Virus record (IMG/VR): IMGVR_UViG_3300033148_002887
Span: 1-21,034 of that record
DNA: 21,034 nt
Direction: 5' to 3' (one strand)
From: a virus
Below are positions 1 to 8,853 of the stretch, piece by piece. Both the position numbers and the translations under genes were made by a program. Each line of letters starts with the position of its first letter. The first letter of the stretch is position 1. Below the pieces are notes generated by a model. The model saw only the letters and a list, made by a program, of their open reading frames with translations, made no database searches and was not told the origin of the DNA.

Positions 1-295
1 ATTCTACAGATCCAGCCTTAACTCGCTTCATTTTCACCGAGCCAGAAACTTTCGATCCATCATCTATTAGAGATCCATCTAGCCAATCTTCAGCTAATAA
101 AGCATTAGCATACTTAATTTCATCTGGAGGATCGGCTTCGTCGAAAACTGCACAACTATATGTAGAGTCTAAATGAACTCTGCCCCAAAATAAAGCATTA
201 TTCTTTTGAGATGTATTAGCACTACTCCAGATTTCTGATCCGGTAAGATAAGTGTTTGCTTCGGCTACTGTACAATATGGTGTTACGAGCGCCAC
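1..295 (-). CDS. Partial DnaT-like head-tail connector protein (C-terminus outside window)
   Basis: The reading frame opens at a GTG at 293-295 and stays open for 98 codons to the left edge, so the C-terminus is missing. An AGGAG site at 302-306 lies six bases before the GTG, which decides the start; no ATG is available there. The N-terminus reads as PYCTVAEANTYL, then a Trp, a helix with KNNALFWGRVHLDSTY and later YANALLAEDWLDGSL. This pattern (TVxEAxxYL, then W, then AL and LD) is typical of the phage DnaT-like/head-tail connector family that sits under the portal and joins head to tail. It follows the 308-670 gene by 12 bases in the late operon. The family call rests on recalled sequence pattern, not a search. 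Confidence 0.72.
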   Translation of the reverse strand, partial: MALVTPYCTVAEANTYLTGSEIWSSANTSQKNNALFWGRVHLDSTYSCAVFDEADPPDEIKYANALLAEDWLDGSLIDDGSKVSGSVKMKRVKAGSVE

Positions 296-307
296 AGTAA
301 TCTCCTG

Positions 308-670
308 TTAAATTGGGTCAATGCCCTGTGGGACAACTTTCAACGTATAATGCTCCTCGATATTAAATGGAGGGGCTAACGTAGTATTGATTACTTCAAT
401 TACTTGAGTATATGGACGATAACTTTCGCTATCATCAACATCTAATAGATTTGTTTCCGTCGGAGTTAATGCAGCGATAAATCTTAAATTATCCGCTGTC
501 TTGCCAGTCACTTCCCTCTTAGCAATTACAACTGCTCCATCTGCATCATTGACAGCGGTAAAGCAGCTCCAGTTTGAATCGAGAGTCGCTCCATCATCTA
601 ATACCGTTGGTCGTGGCCTAATAATTGGCCCAGTATCACCTTGGTAAATTGTATATTCTTCAACAGCCAT
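308..670 (-). CDS. Hypothetical phage structural protein, 120 aa
   Basis: A small protein of 120 residues with no signal peptide or membrane segment. It opens with EEYTIYQGDTGPIIRPRP and alternates beta-strand-like stretches, for example GAVVIAKREV, NLRFIAALT and HYTLKVVPQ. This resembles small beta-sandwich proteins found near phage fibres and baseplates (a start with QGDTGP and a polarised strand pattern), but I cannot assign a family. AGGA lies seven bases before the ATG. The gene overlaps the end of the 660-5225 adhesin by 11 bases, so the two are probably translationally coupled. It sits between the adhesin and the head-tail connector, so a virion role is likely. Confidence 0.75.
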   Translation of the reverse strand: MAVEEYTIYQGDTGPIIRPRPTVLDDGATLDSNWSCFTAVNDADGAVVIAKREVTGKTADNLRFIAALTPTETNLLDVDDSESYRPYTQVIEVINTTLAPPFNIEEHYTLKVVPQGIDPI

Positions 671-3600
671 CTTCTAGTCCTATAAGTTCAATAGTAGAGT
701 CTAACATATAATTTTCAGGCAGCATAGATAGATCGAGTGTTTCTATTTCGATATCTAAATCATAAGATTCATTATCATAATTTATTCCATATGGAACGCA
801 TAATAACGGAGTTCCACCAGTAAAGGATAAGGTTGCGTCAGAACCAGTTATATCAAATTCAACTGTTTCTGCTACTATACTATGGTGATATGCAAATTCT
901 ACATTTGTGCCGGAAATTATAAAAGTACCGGACTCTGTACCAATAGACTTATTATGTGCTAAGCCTATATCTTGGCCGGATATTAAGAAAGATCCATTTT
1001 CTGCAATAATAGAATTTACAGTCTTTAATGTAACATCTTGCCCGAGTATTACATACTCGCCAACCTCAGAGGATATTGCATAACTTGTTTTAAACGATAC
1101 ATCCGTTCCAGATATATCATATTCGCCGTTAGAGACAGATATGGCATACCCTTTTCCTAAATCGACAGATTGACCCGTAATATTAAATGATACGCTATCT
1201 ACAGATGCTACTTTATCTGATAGGAAATTAACGTCCGTACCAGTAATATTGAATAGCCCAGTTTCAGTAAATAATACTAATTCACTATTAAATGTTACAT
1301 CAGCGCCAGTTATTAAAAACTCGCCATTTAACGTAGATACTGTATAGTCTCTATTAAAGTCAATATCTATGCCAGTAATATTAAATACGGTAGTCGCTGT
1401 AGATAAAGTATAATCTATTAATAGTTCAGCAGGTTGGCTATTAATAGCAAAAGCGCCAGATATGACATTCGCCGTATAGTCTATGCTGAAGTTGACGTCC
1501 TGTCCTGATATATTAAACTGCCCATTCTCTATAGAAATTGCATATCCAACTGCTAAATCTACATCAAAGCCAGATAGCGTAAATTCTCCATTTTCTGCTA
1601 TTAGCGAATTTTGAGCCGAAAGATTAACATCTTGTCCCGTTACGTTAAATGATCCAACTTCATTAATGAGAACGTACTCTTTAGATAATACTATATCAGT
1701 ACCATCTAAAGAAAACGCTCCATTATTTGAATTAAGGATATAATCAACTGAGAGATCAACAACAGTTCCGCTGATCGTATATCCTTCAGAAATATTAGAC
1801 AAAGTATAGTCTACTGAAAGATTTACATCAAATTCAGTTATTATATATGAGCCAGACCCTGCTAATATTGATTTCTCACTATCAAAATTAACATCTGTTC
1901 CTGTTATTAAGTATGCCCCATAATCCGGTATTAGCGCATAATCACGATTAAACGTAACCTCCGTTCCAGTGAATAAATAAGAGCCAGAAAGTACATCTAG
2001 TGTATATTTTATCGAGAGATTAACATCGGAGCCATCGATTAAGAAAGCGCCATTTTCTGTAGCTAGAGTATAATCTCTATCTAATTCTGCATCTATTCCA
2101 GTAATTAGAAATGATTCAACGGTAGGGATTAATATATATCCTTGCTGGAGATCTACGCTTGCCCCAGTAATATTAAATAATGTAGATATTGAGCCTAATA
2201 CATATCCCTGTTGCAGGTCTACGTCTGTCCCTGTAATATCGAATAATCCAGATCCAGCGGATAATGATTTTTCGCTATCGAAATTAACATCAAATCCAGT
2301 TATTGTATATTCGCCAACAATAGTTGATATTGCATAATTACGGCTAAATGCAACATCTATTCCCGTAATATTAAATGCAGTCGTCTCAGTAACTAATGAA
2401 TATCCCTGCCGTAAAGTGGCATCCGTTCCATCAATATTAAACGCTGAGGTTATCGTGCTTAATGAATACCCTTGTTGAAGGTCTACATCAAAGCCAATTA
2501 TATTAAATATGCCAGAGCCAGCGGATAGTGATTTAGTACTATCGAAGTTGATGTCATACCCTGTTATTACATATTCGCCAGCAATAGTAGTTATTGCATA
2601 ATTAAGATCGAACGTAACATCGTTGCCGGATATATTAAAGGCTTTAGTTGATGTAGTTAGTGTATAGTCCTGAGAAAGAGTTACATTAGAGCCAGAGATA
2701 ATAAATGATTCTGTAGAAGGAACTAATGAATATCCCTGAGTAAGATTAGCCGCCGTACCCGTAATATTAAATTCTTCTGTAATCGTTTGCAATACATACG
2801 ATATTGCAAAATCTACATCAGTACCAACTATATCAAATGATACAGTTAGATTGGGGAGACTATACCCTATTTGAAGATCTGTGTTTGACCCAGTAATACT
2901 AAATACTTCTGTAAGAGTATCTAATGTATAGTGTATCGCGCTAGATCCCTTAGTCAGTGTAACGTCTGTACCGATTATGTCGAATTGTACTGTTTCTATT
3001 GCTACCGGATGACCATGGATTAAGCGAGTAGATCCAGTCTCACCAAGAATAATTGCCCCGAGTTTTGCGGATCCTAATGTAAAACCATAATCACCATATA
3101 TATAAGTTCCAGATAAAGCATCAAGAATACTAGATGCATCTATGCCTAAATCGACAATCGTCCAAGTGTGATCTGCAATAAGTGCAGCGCGTGCAGCCAC
3201 AGCACTCGAATTATAATGGATTGTGCTCGCACCTAAAGATACATCGTTAAGAACTGCTTGCGCTTCCCACCCTATTAATATATTACTATAATTCTCTGTG
3301 GATAATCCGGATTGGTCAAATGTATTAGGAGCAGTGGTTAATCCAGTAACATTCCAGGATGCTAGATTTTGATTAAAGGAAGTAGCTAAACCAAAAGTAA
3401 AGGTTAAATTCGATAATGATGAACTCGGTTCCCAGCTAGATATATCTTGATTAAATGCAGGTGAATTATAAAATGTCGCGTAGCATGTCGTTACTGCACT
3501 TACATCCCAAGACGTTATATTTCCATTAAATATAAGACAAGAAGAAAACGTGCCAGCTAAATTATTAACAAGACTTGTATTCCACGAATTTAAGTCTTGA

Positions 3601-5225
3601 TTAAACGAATCACAATCATAAAATGTATAGTACAGGCTATTACAGCCTGAAACGTCAAACCCATCAATATCGGCGTTAAATAAAGGACAACCCCAAAAGG
3701 TTCTTTGTATATTTGTTAATGCTGAAGTAATCCAACTAGATAATCCTGTTCCAGTGAAGGATGAGCACCCTCTAAAAGTTTGATATAGAGATTCAACTAA
3801 AGTTACATCCCAACTAGAAAGATCAGCATCAAAATCAAAACATTGATTAAAGGCTTCTTCTAGCGTCGTTATTGACGTTGTAGTCCAGTTGGATAATCCA
3901 ACACCCGTAAAAGAAAAGCAATTACTAAAGGCTTTATATAAACTTATTCCAGAACTAATATCCCAGTCACTAAAATCATAAACACTTAGTGAAGAGCAGC
4001 CATTAAACATGTTTTCAAAAGCTGTTACACCAGATAAATCAGGATAATCGGTAGCCGATATATCTAAGTTAATACAATCATATGCAAAACTTGACATAGT
4101 ATCAAAAGCAGCGTCGCCCCACCGCTTAATATCTATCCATTTTATATTATCCGACGATTCACCGAACTCAAAATTAAACGCCGAACATGTTCCTATAATC
4201 GAAACATCATACTCACCGGCTAATTCATACTCGTGAGTTTTACTCGTCTGCCATCCAGCGGTTACAGTAGATGATTCCCCGTCTCCCCAATAAACGGTAA
4301 AGTTATATGTGCTACCAGAAAAATTAAGAGGGAGAGTAATAGACTCAGCATCAGCCGTAGTCTTCCAAGTAGTTATAAATGGATTGCCACTTATAATATT
4401 TACATTCACCCCTGTAATATTAAACGCTTCAGTAAGCGTATCTAACGTATAATGATTGGCGACACTTTCTTTTGTTAGAGTAACATCCGTGCCAGTTATA
4501 GCAAAAGATTCAGTTATTGCCTCGGTAGCGTAACCTTGCTTTAATATTACATCTGTGCCCGTTATTGCGAAAGATTCTGGTATTGCCTCGGTAGTGTAAC
4601 CTCGTTTTAATGTTACATCTGCGCCAGTTATAGCAAAAGATTCCTCTAAAGCGTCGAGCGCGTGATGCTTAATATAAGTAAGCTCTACATCCGTTCCTGT
4701 TATTGCGAAAGATTCTGTTGTCGCATCTAATGTGTAATGAGTAACCTCTATTTCGTACGTTATCGTAAATTCAAGTTGATCTTGTAAGCAAACCGTGGAA
4801 CCATAGGGGTCGTTGCCATATCCGGTTGAATCAGTACCAGCTGAATTTTTCCAAGAAGTTGAGCCCGTTTCTAACGCCTCCGCTGATAGGGTAATGGTAG
4901 TGGCACCATCAACCAGGACAACAAGACCAGATTTTACTGAGACCCCAGTAACAAAATCAGTAACCCTGTAATCCATTGAGGCTGAAGTAACTCCTGTTAC
5001 TGTTGTTCCAGCCGGAACACCCATATCCTCCCAAGTTAGCGTTCTATCCCAGTAGTTTGGAGAAGAAGTATTACCTTTATTTCGTCCGTAGCAATGCGAG
5101 CTAAGCGAGCGGAGTGGATTGCCTTGGAAAGCATTCAGCTCCATAGTAACGGAACTACTATCTGGATGCGAAACGAAGCTCTCTACATCAGTATAAAAGG
5201 CGAAGGTTTTTACTACAGTAGCCAT
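660..5225 (-). CDS. Giant phage adhesin: 22-residue repeat arrays flanking a BspA-type (DUF285) LRR module, 1521 aa
   Basis: Residues 1-161 form a beta-rich N-terminal domain, probably for virion attachment. Residues 163-279 hold five copies of a 22-residue repeat with the core FxITGxDVxL. Residues 281-693 hold a PKD-like unit (VYWGDGESS, then THEYELAGEYDVSI) and a BspA-type LRR (DUF285) with recurring FNxDLSSWDVS-type motifs. Residues 740-1468 hold 33 more repeats, the last 32 exactly in 22-residue register. A 53-residue tail ends in GLEDGC. No signal peptide is seen, as expected for a virion protein. The ATG lies one base after the TAA of the upstream gene and has no clear SD, which suggests coupled translation. 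A role as tail fibre, receptor-binding or decoration protein is inferred from the domains and the late-operon position. Similar ITGxDVxL repeats occur in phage tail-associated proteins by recollection. Confidence 0.88.
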   Translation of the reverse strand: MATVVKTFAFYTDVESFVSHPDSSSVTMELNAFQGNPLRSLSSHCYGRNKGNTSSPNYWDRTLTWEDMGVPAGTTVTGVTSASMDYRVTDFVTGVSVKSGLVVLVDGATTITLSAEALETGSTSWKNSAGTDSTGYGNDPYGSTVCLQDQLEFTITYEIEVTHYTLDATTESFAITGTDVELTYIKHHALDALEESFAITGADVTLKRGYTTEAIPESFAITGTDVILKQGYATEAITESFAITGTDVTLTKESVANHYTLDTLTEAFNITGVNVNIISGNPFITTWKTTADAESITLPLNFSGSTYNFTVYWGDGESSTVTAGWQTSKTHEYELAGEYDVSIIGTCSAFNFEFGESSDNIKWIDIKRWGDAAFDTMSSFAYDCINLDISATDYPDLSGVTAFENMFNGCSSLSVYDFSDWDISSGISLYKAFSNCFSFTGVGLSNWTTTSITTLEEAFNQCFDFDADLSSWDVTLVESLYQTFRGCSSFTGTGLSSWITSALTNIQRTFWGCPLFNADIDGFDVSGCNSLYYTFYDCDSFNQDLNSWNTSLVNNLAGTFSSCLIFNGNITSWDVSAVTTCYATFYNSPAFNQDISSWEPSSSLSNLTFTFGLATSFNQNLASWNVTGLTTAPNTFDQSGLSTENYSNILIGWEAQAVLNDVSLGASTIHYNSSAVAARAALIADHTWTIVDLGIDASSILDALSGTYIYGDYGFTLGSAKLGAIILGETGSTRLIHGHPVAIETVQFDIIGTDVTLTKGSSAIHYTLDTLTEVFSITGSNTDLQIGYSLPNLTVSFDIVGTDVDFAISYVLQTITEEFNITGTAANLTQGYSLVPSTESFIISGSNVTLSQDYTLTTSTKAFNISGNDVTFDLNYAITTIAGEYVITGYDINFDSTKSLSAGSGIFNIIGFDVDLQQGYSLSTITSAFNIDGTDATLRQGYSLVTETTAFNITGIDVAFSRNYAISTIVGEYTITGFDVNFDSEKSLSAGSGLFDITGTDVDLQQGYVLGSISTLFNITGASVDLQQGYILIPTVESFLITGIDAELDRDYTLATENGAFLIDGSDVNLSIKYTLDVLSGSYLFTGTEVTFNRDYALIPDYGAYLITGTDVNFDSEKSILAGSGSYIITEFDVNLSVDYTLSNISEGYTISGTVVDLSVDYILNSNNGAFSLDGTDIVLSKEYVLINEVGSFNVTGQDVNLSAQNSLIAENGEFTLSGFDVDLAVGYAISIENGQFNISGQDVNFSIDYTANVISGAFAINSQPAELLIDYTLSTATTVFNITGIDIDFNRDYTVSTLNGEFLITGADVTFNSELVLFTETGLFNITGTDVNFLSDKVASVDSVSFNITGQSVDLGKGYAISVSNGEYDISGTDVSFKTSYAISSEVGEYVILGQDVTLKTVNSIIAENGSFLISGQDIGLAHNKSIGTESGTFIISGTNVEFAYHHSIVAETVEFDITGSDATLSFTGGTPLLCVPYGINYDNESYDLDIEIETLDLSMLPENYMLDSTIELIGLEDGC
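822..3008 (-). repeat. Long coding tandem array: 33 units of 22 residues (66 bp)
   Basis: This stretch encodes residues 740-1468 of the giant adhesin. From residue 765 to 1468 there are 32 consecutive units of exactly 22 codons (2112 bp) without an indel; one further unit precedes them with a short linker. The unit is GYxLxxxxxxFxITGxDVxLxx. The DNA has diverged between units while protein register is kept, which indicates selection on the protein rather than fresh slippage. A higher-order repeat is visible: units at residues 875-962 (2340-2603) match the next four at 963-1050 (2076-2339), each block starting NYAI and containing KSLSAGSG in its second unit. Confidence 0.95.
4389..4739 (-). 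repeat. Short coding tandem array: 5 units of 22 residues
   Basis: This encodes residues 163-279 of the giant adhesin, upstream of the BspA module. Five units carry the same core as the long array. The first four contain ESFAITGTDV or ESFAITGADV and are much more alike than the units of the long array, so they look recently duplicated. Two small linkers (2 and 5 residues) break the register, unlike in the long array. The LRR module appears inserted between two parts of one repeat system. Confidence 0.92.
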
Positions 5226-5226
5226 A

Positions 5227-5667
5227 TTACTGGTTCGCTATAATCCTATCTGCGATAGCTTTTATTTCAAGATATGAATCCTTAACGGCTGGATCAAAAT
5301 CAGACGCTAAGATTACGCTATCATCCAATAACTTACTTACTAACTGAACAAGAACTAGAACGGTATCTTTTCCATATAACCTAAGAGCCTCCGTGTCCTT
5401 TGCTACCCGTTCTTGATCCAACTCCATTTGAGTTTTAGTAACTACTGTATAAACTCTAGTAGCAACATTTGTTACATAATCATACGAATCTTCGGGAATA
5501 GAAAGACGTTCTATTTCTGTATCTACTGCCGGCTTAGTAATATCAACTTCTACTAGAAATATTTTTCCGTTAACAATAGAAGAATCTTTAGTATTATATG
5601 TTTCAAATAATCCGGTTCTACTACCAATTATAATATGTACTACAGGGTCTATTTCAAAATAAAGCAT
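5227..5667 (-). CDS. Hypothetical protein, 146 aa, between the two BspA-LRR genes
   Basis: I chose the ATG at 5665-5667 (MLYFEIDPVVH) because GGAGGT at 5676-5681 lies eight bases upstream and the ATG overlaps the TAA of the preceding gene by one base (TAATG). A longer frame starting at 5697 would overlap the upstream gene by 31 bases. The N-terminal half looks beta-rich (HIIIGSRTGLFETYN, GKIFLVEVDI). The C-terminal half is helical and charged, with MELDQERVAKDTEALRLYG and a last helix near LEIKAIADRIIANQ. No membrane segment is seen. The shape recalls small fibre-associated or chaperone-like proteins, but I do not recognise it. It lies in the adhesin cluster of the late operon. Confidence 0.8.
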   Translation of the reverse strand: MLYFEIDPVVHIIIGSRTGLFETYNTKDSSIVNGKIFLVEVDITKPAVDTEIERLSIPEDSYDYVTNVATRVYTVVTKTQMELDQERVAKDTEALRLYGKDTVLVLVQLVSKLLDDSVILASDFDPAVKDSYLEIKAIADRIIANQ

Positions 5668-6719
5668 TACGCTGAACCTCCATCGGTTATAGCCCAATTA
5701 TAAGTATCTGTAAGAACTAACTTAGCGGCAGTTTTGGTATATTTGGCTGTGCCAGCGTGGAACGGAACATCGCTTTGTAACGACTGGTGCTCCCAAGCAT
5801 CGAGAAGCAGATCGTAGTTTGTATCTGAAAACGCAGAAGAATAAAACATAAAGTCCATAGTGGCAACATCAGCAACGTCTAATCCACTAACATCTGGGTT
5901 AGCAAGTGTTGCCCCGTAAAACATGTAATCCATATTAGCGACGACGCCAGTGTTCCACCCACTGATATCTGGATTCAGCGCTGTAGCATTACAGAACATA
6001 TACTGCATATTCTCTACTAGTGTCGTCACCCAATCAGCTACATACGGATCAGCTGAAGTGGCCCCATAAAACATAAACTCCATACTTGTTACGCCACTAA
6101 CATCCCAATCCGTTACATCTGGATCCGCTGATGTTGCACCATAAAATACAAATTCCATATTCGTAGCGGAACTTGTATCCCAAAAACTCGTATCTGGATC
6201 TGCTGCTATAGCGCCATAGAACATAGCATAGAAGCTCCAAGCTGTGCCTAAATCCCATGAACTTGTATTCGGATTGACCAGTACCGCATCGCGGAACATA
6301 CCGCCAACATCTGTTACAGAGCCAAAAGCTCCAGCGTCTGTCGCAGTAGTATATAAATTGGAACAACCGTAAAAAGCTCCATTAAGATAAGTGAAGCCTA
6401 CATCTCCCCAATTAGATACATCTATGATCTTTAGCCTATCTCCAGCATTATTGAAAGACCAAGCCTCACAGGTTCCTGAAATAGTTACAATATAATCACC
6501 AGCATCATCATATTCATGAGTGGCATCAGCATCATCCCACGCTGTCACCGTTTTTAATCCAGAGTCATCCCCATAATCAACCATGAAGTCATATGTATAT
6601 ATGCCAGTTATTAATGGAAGAACAATACTCTCGCTTGCACCAGAAGTGTGCCATTCAGTAATAAAATCAGATGACCCCCTGGATGCCTTACCAAATTGCA
6701 TTCCATTCATACTAAACAT
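5667..6719 (-). CDS. BspA-type (DUF285) leucine-rich repeat phage protein, 350 aa
   Basis: Residues 19-82 form a PKD-like unit (FMVDYGDDSG, then THEYDDAGDYIVTISG). Residues 100-300 are a BspA-type LRR (DUF285) with an exact 25-residue spacing of the key Trp at 155, 180, 205, 230 and 255, in the pattern WDxSxxxNMxxMFYGAxxADPD. A tail follows (DAWEHQSLQSD to WAITDGG). The whole module parallels residues 281-693 of the neighbouring giant adhesin, from its FITxW start through its HxWTIVD-like end, so the two genes share a duplicated or exchanged module. The ATG directly follows the TAA of the fibre gene; GAGGA lies ten bases upstream, and an internal ATG at codon 4 is an alternative. Surface binding is inferred. 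Confidence 0.88.
   Translation of the reverse strand: MFSMNGMQFGKASRGSSDFITEWHTSGASESIVLPLITGIYTYDFMVDYGDDSGLKTVTAWDDADATHEYDDAGDYIVTISGTCEAWSFNNAGDRLKIIDVSNWGDVGFTYLNGAFYGCSNLYTTATDAGAFGSVTDVGGMFRDAVLVNPNTSSWDLGTAWSFYAMFYGAIAADPDTSFWDTSSATNMEFVFYGATSADPDVTDWDVSGVTSMEFMFYGATSADPYVADWVTTLVENMQYMFCNATALNPDISGWNTGVVANMDYMFYGATLANPDVSGLDVADVATMDFMFYSSAFSDTNYDLLLDAWEHQSLQSDVPFHAGTAKYTKTAAKLVLTDTYNWAITDGGSA
5850..6257 (-). repeat. Coding 75-bp tandem repeats of the DUF285 LRR
   Basis: About five and a half units of 25 codons (residues 155-290 of the 350-residue protein). Adjacent units keep near-identical DNA around the MFYGATSADP segment; on the plus strand this shows as recurring blocks containing CCATAAAACATA and TCCAT. 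The high DNA identity compared with the older 22-residue array suggests recent unequal recombination or gene conversion. Confidence 0.85.
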
Positions 6720-8405
6720 TTAGGTATCATCCTCAGCGTCAATTGTATAATATAAAGTTACACCATGTAATCTCGCATCAATAGCCATATCATCAGATGC
6801 ATGTGCGACATCCCTATTAATCTTAAAGACAATAATATCTTCAGCTGCCGGAGTTCCAGCTATCGTTACCGCAGATGATCTACTAGAAATGTATAAATCA
6901 TCTGTTGTCCCTCCGGTATTTTCTATATCAATCTCCGTACCAAATGCACTATCTAACGCGTCTCCGTCAGAATTAGCGTTTCCCGATAAAGACCAAACTA
7001 CACCAAAGTTAGTAGTAGTCGCAGCGTGACTCCATGAAGCAGCGAATAGAATAGTTTCTTCATCCCATGACTTTGGCATCCTTACTTGAAATTGAATTGA
7101 CTCAGATGTAGTAGCGTCAAAATCCATAGCTGCTATCATTACATCGTTTGTAGCCAATTCTAACTCTGCATATTCTGCTCCATTTGTCTCATTGGATATC
7201 ATTGCAGATGCTGGGATCCAAATAGTATGAAGCCCTTGTGCTATTTTTGCATCAAGTTCGGTTTGCAAATCTGTTTGGTCGGCAATAGTCCCAGTAATGC
7301 CTCCCCATATCGAGCTTGTCGCGCCACTTACGGAAAGAGCAATTCCAGCGCTAGTAAATCTCCAATCTACATAATCTCCACCAGTATCCGTCGTCCTTAT
7401 TACTGATTTTACGCTGTTCGCATAACTATCGTTTGTTTGTATTATAAAACTAGCGATTGATTTATATTCCGTTATTGGCAGTCGTCCGTATTCTATTGTT
7501 GATATTTCATCTAAGGCTCCACTTCTAGCACTAGTAACATTTAGATATTCGTTTTCACCAACTATAAAGAAGAAATTATCATCGATGTCGTTTGTTGCAT
7601 ATAAGTGCATTAGCATATAACGACCATTTGAAATCTCGGCTAATTGCCAAGTAGCACCAGTCCATTCATTATACGCAGCCCTACCGGTGCCAGTAGTAGT
7701 AATGATATAATCGGTGGCTGGAATTTTAACCCATAGGCCAGATGAGGATCCAGCTCTATATAATATCGGAATACTAGTTGGCCTCGGATCGGAATCAATC
7801 TCTATTTTTATGTCTTCATCCCAAATCGCTCCTAACGTAATTCCAATCTGCGCATGGATCGCTAACGATCCATCACCATCGGGAGTTATATCAATTGGCT
7901 GTAATCCATCTGAATATGCTGTTCCACGAGTATTGTGTAAATACTGATGTGATATGGCATCCATAATTATACCATGCCTTTCATCCGCCACCGTTGTTGC
8001 AGACGATTCTACTCCATTCCAATATACAAAAGCAATAAGTGCAGTATTGAGAATATAAGAATCATGCCAAATTACAGATTCTGTTAAATTACCTGATACA
8101 TTATAAAAAATATAATGCATCCCCGAATCAGTTGATAAAACGAGATCGTCAGCCTCAGTTATTACATGCTGATTTCCATTAGAAAAAAATGTAAAAGATG
8201 TAGATGAAGGCTGAATAGTAAACGTCCTTGTGCCATCTACAAAGGAAATTATACTATCCGCCCTATTAACAAAACCATTTTCTACGGGCTGATATTTAAC
8301 AAACTCATCCTCAACAAGATCAAAGCCAGTCTCTATCTCTTCCACATCAGAAGCGCTATAAACTTCGCCATCAACCAAATCATTATTAAAGAATGAGTTT
8401 GTCAT
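6720..8405 (-). CDS. Tail fibre / receptor-binding protein, 561 aa
   Basis: The N-terminus (NNDLVDGEVYSASDVEEIETGF) matches the opening helix motif of many phage fibres. A long beta-rich shaft follows. Residues 367-388 (WGGITGTIADQTDLQTELDA) are a classic fibre linker with a short coiled coil. Residues 392-558 form a C-terminal domain with LHTIWIPASAM, a central MPKSWDEETILFAASWSH, VVWSLSG and an end DARLHGVTLYY. By recollection this domain recurs in fibre or surface proteins of environmental phages. AAGGA lies eight bases before the ATG. The gene ends directly at the ATG of the BspA-LRR gene, so the two are probably co-translated. It likely contacts the host surface. Confidence 0.85.
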   Translation of the reverse strand: MTNSFFNNDLVDGEVYSASDVEEIETGFDLVEDEFVKYQPVENGFVNRADSIISFVDGTRTFTIQPSSTSFTFFSNGNQHVITEADDLVLSTDSGMHYIFYNVSGNLTESVIWHDSYILNTALIAFVYWNGVESSATTVADERHGIIMDAISHQYLHNTRGTAYSDGLQPIDITPDGDGSLAIHAQIGITLGAIWDEDIKIEIDSDPRPTSIPILYRAGSSSGLWVKIPATDYIITTTGTGRAAYNEWTGATWQLAEISNGRYMLMHLYATNDIDDNFFFIVGENEYLNVTSARSGALDEISTIEYGRLPITEYKSIASFIIQTNDSYANSVKSVIRTTDTGGDYVDWRFTSAGIALSVSGATSSIWGGITGTIADQTDLQTELDAKIAQGLHTIWIPASAMISNETNGAEYAELELATNDVMIAAMDFDATTSESIQFQVRMPKSWDEETILFAASWSHAATTTNFGVVWSLSGNANSDGDALDSAFGTEIDIENTGGTTDDLYISSRSSAVTIAGTPAAEDIIVFKINRDVAHASDDMAIDARLHGVTLYYTIDAEDDT

Positions 8406-8416
8406 TATTCTATTCC

Positions 8417-8833
8417 TTATTCAACAGTAAGAACGCTAGCGCCGAAGTCCAATGTAAATGTCTCTGTATCCGCGAGGGTCACTTCAGAACCATAATCATA
8501 CCAACCGACTAGATTCTTGCTGCCAGCAGTATCGTTATATAATGCAACATATTGGAATGGCCCCATCGAGGCGGTTGCAGTCCAGACGACGTCAGTCGCG
8601 GTCATAGTTCCAACACCACCAGATTCTGTATACAGGTTTTGGATATCTTCGCCACCAGTAGTATATCCAGCACCATTAGTCAACTCATTACCGGATATAT
8701 CGGCGTATGTAGCATTAGATGCAATAGGAGCTGTATTTGTCAGCATCGCCATAACAGCATCAGTGTTAAGATCGTGTACACCCAAGCCAATTTGCTCGGC
8801 AAAATCTTCAAATTTATTAAATGCAGAAGCCAT
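8417..8833 (-). CDS. Small phage structural protein, 138 aa
   Basis: It begins ASAFNKFEDFAEQIGLGVHDL and continues with AMLTNTAPIASNATYADISGNEL, NGAGYTTGGED, TATDVVWTATASMGPFQYVALYND and GWYDYGSEVTL, ending TFTLDFGASVLTVE. This order of motifs recurs in a widespread family of phage structural proteins that are usually annotated as hypothetical; it looks like a beta-sandwich and may be a tail-tip or decoration protein. AGAGGA lies seven bases before the ATG. The gene lies 11 bases before the fibre gene and follows the endolysin. Length is normal for the family as I recall it. Confidence 0.82.
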   Translation of the reverse strand: MASAFNKFEDFAEQIGLGVHDLNTDAVMAMLTNTAPIASNATYADISGNELTNGAGYTTGGEDIQNLYTESGGVGTMTATDVVWTATASMGPFQYVALYNDTAGSKNLVGWYDYGSEVTLADTETFTLDFGASVLTVE

Positions 8834-8853
8834 ATTTTAATCCTCTATCAATG

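Noticed and set aside
822-2933. CRISPR-like periodicity of 66 bp
   Set aside because: No identical repeats with unique spacers; the period is exactly 22 codons in one long frame and the repeats are coding.
5850-6257. Diversity-generating retroelement variable region in the LRR repeats
   Set aside because: No reverse transcriptase, no template repeat and no adenine-specific substitution pattern is visible in the window.
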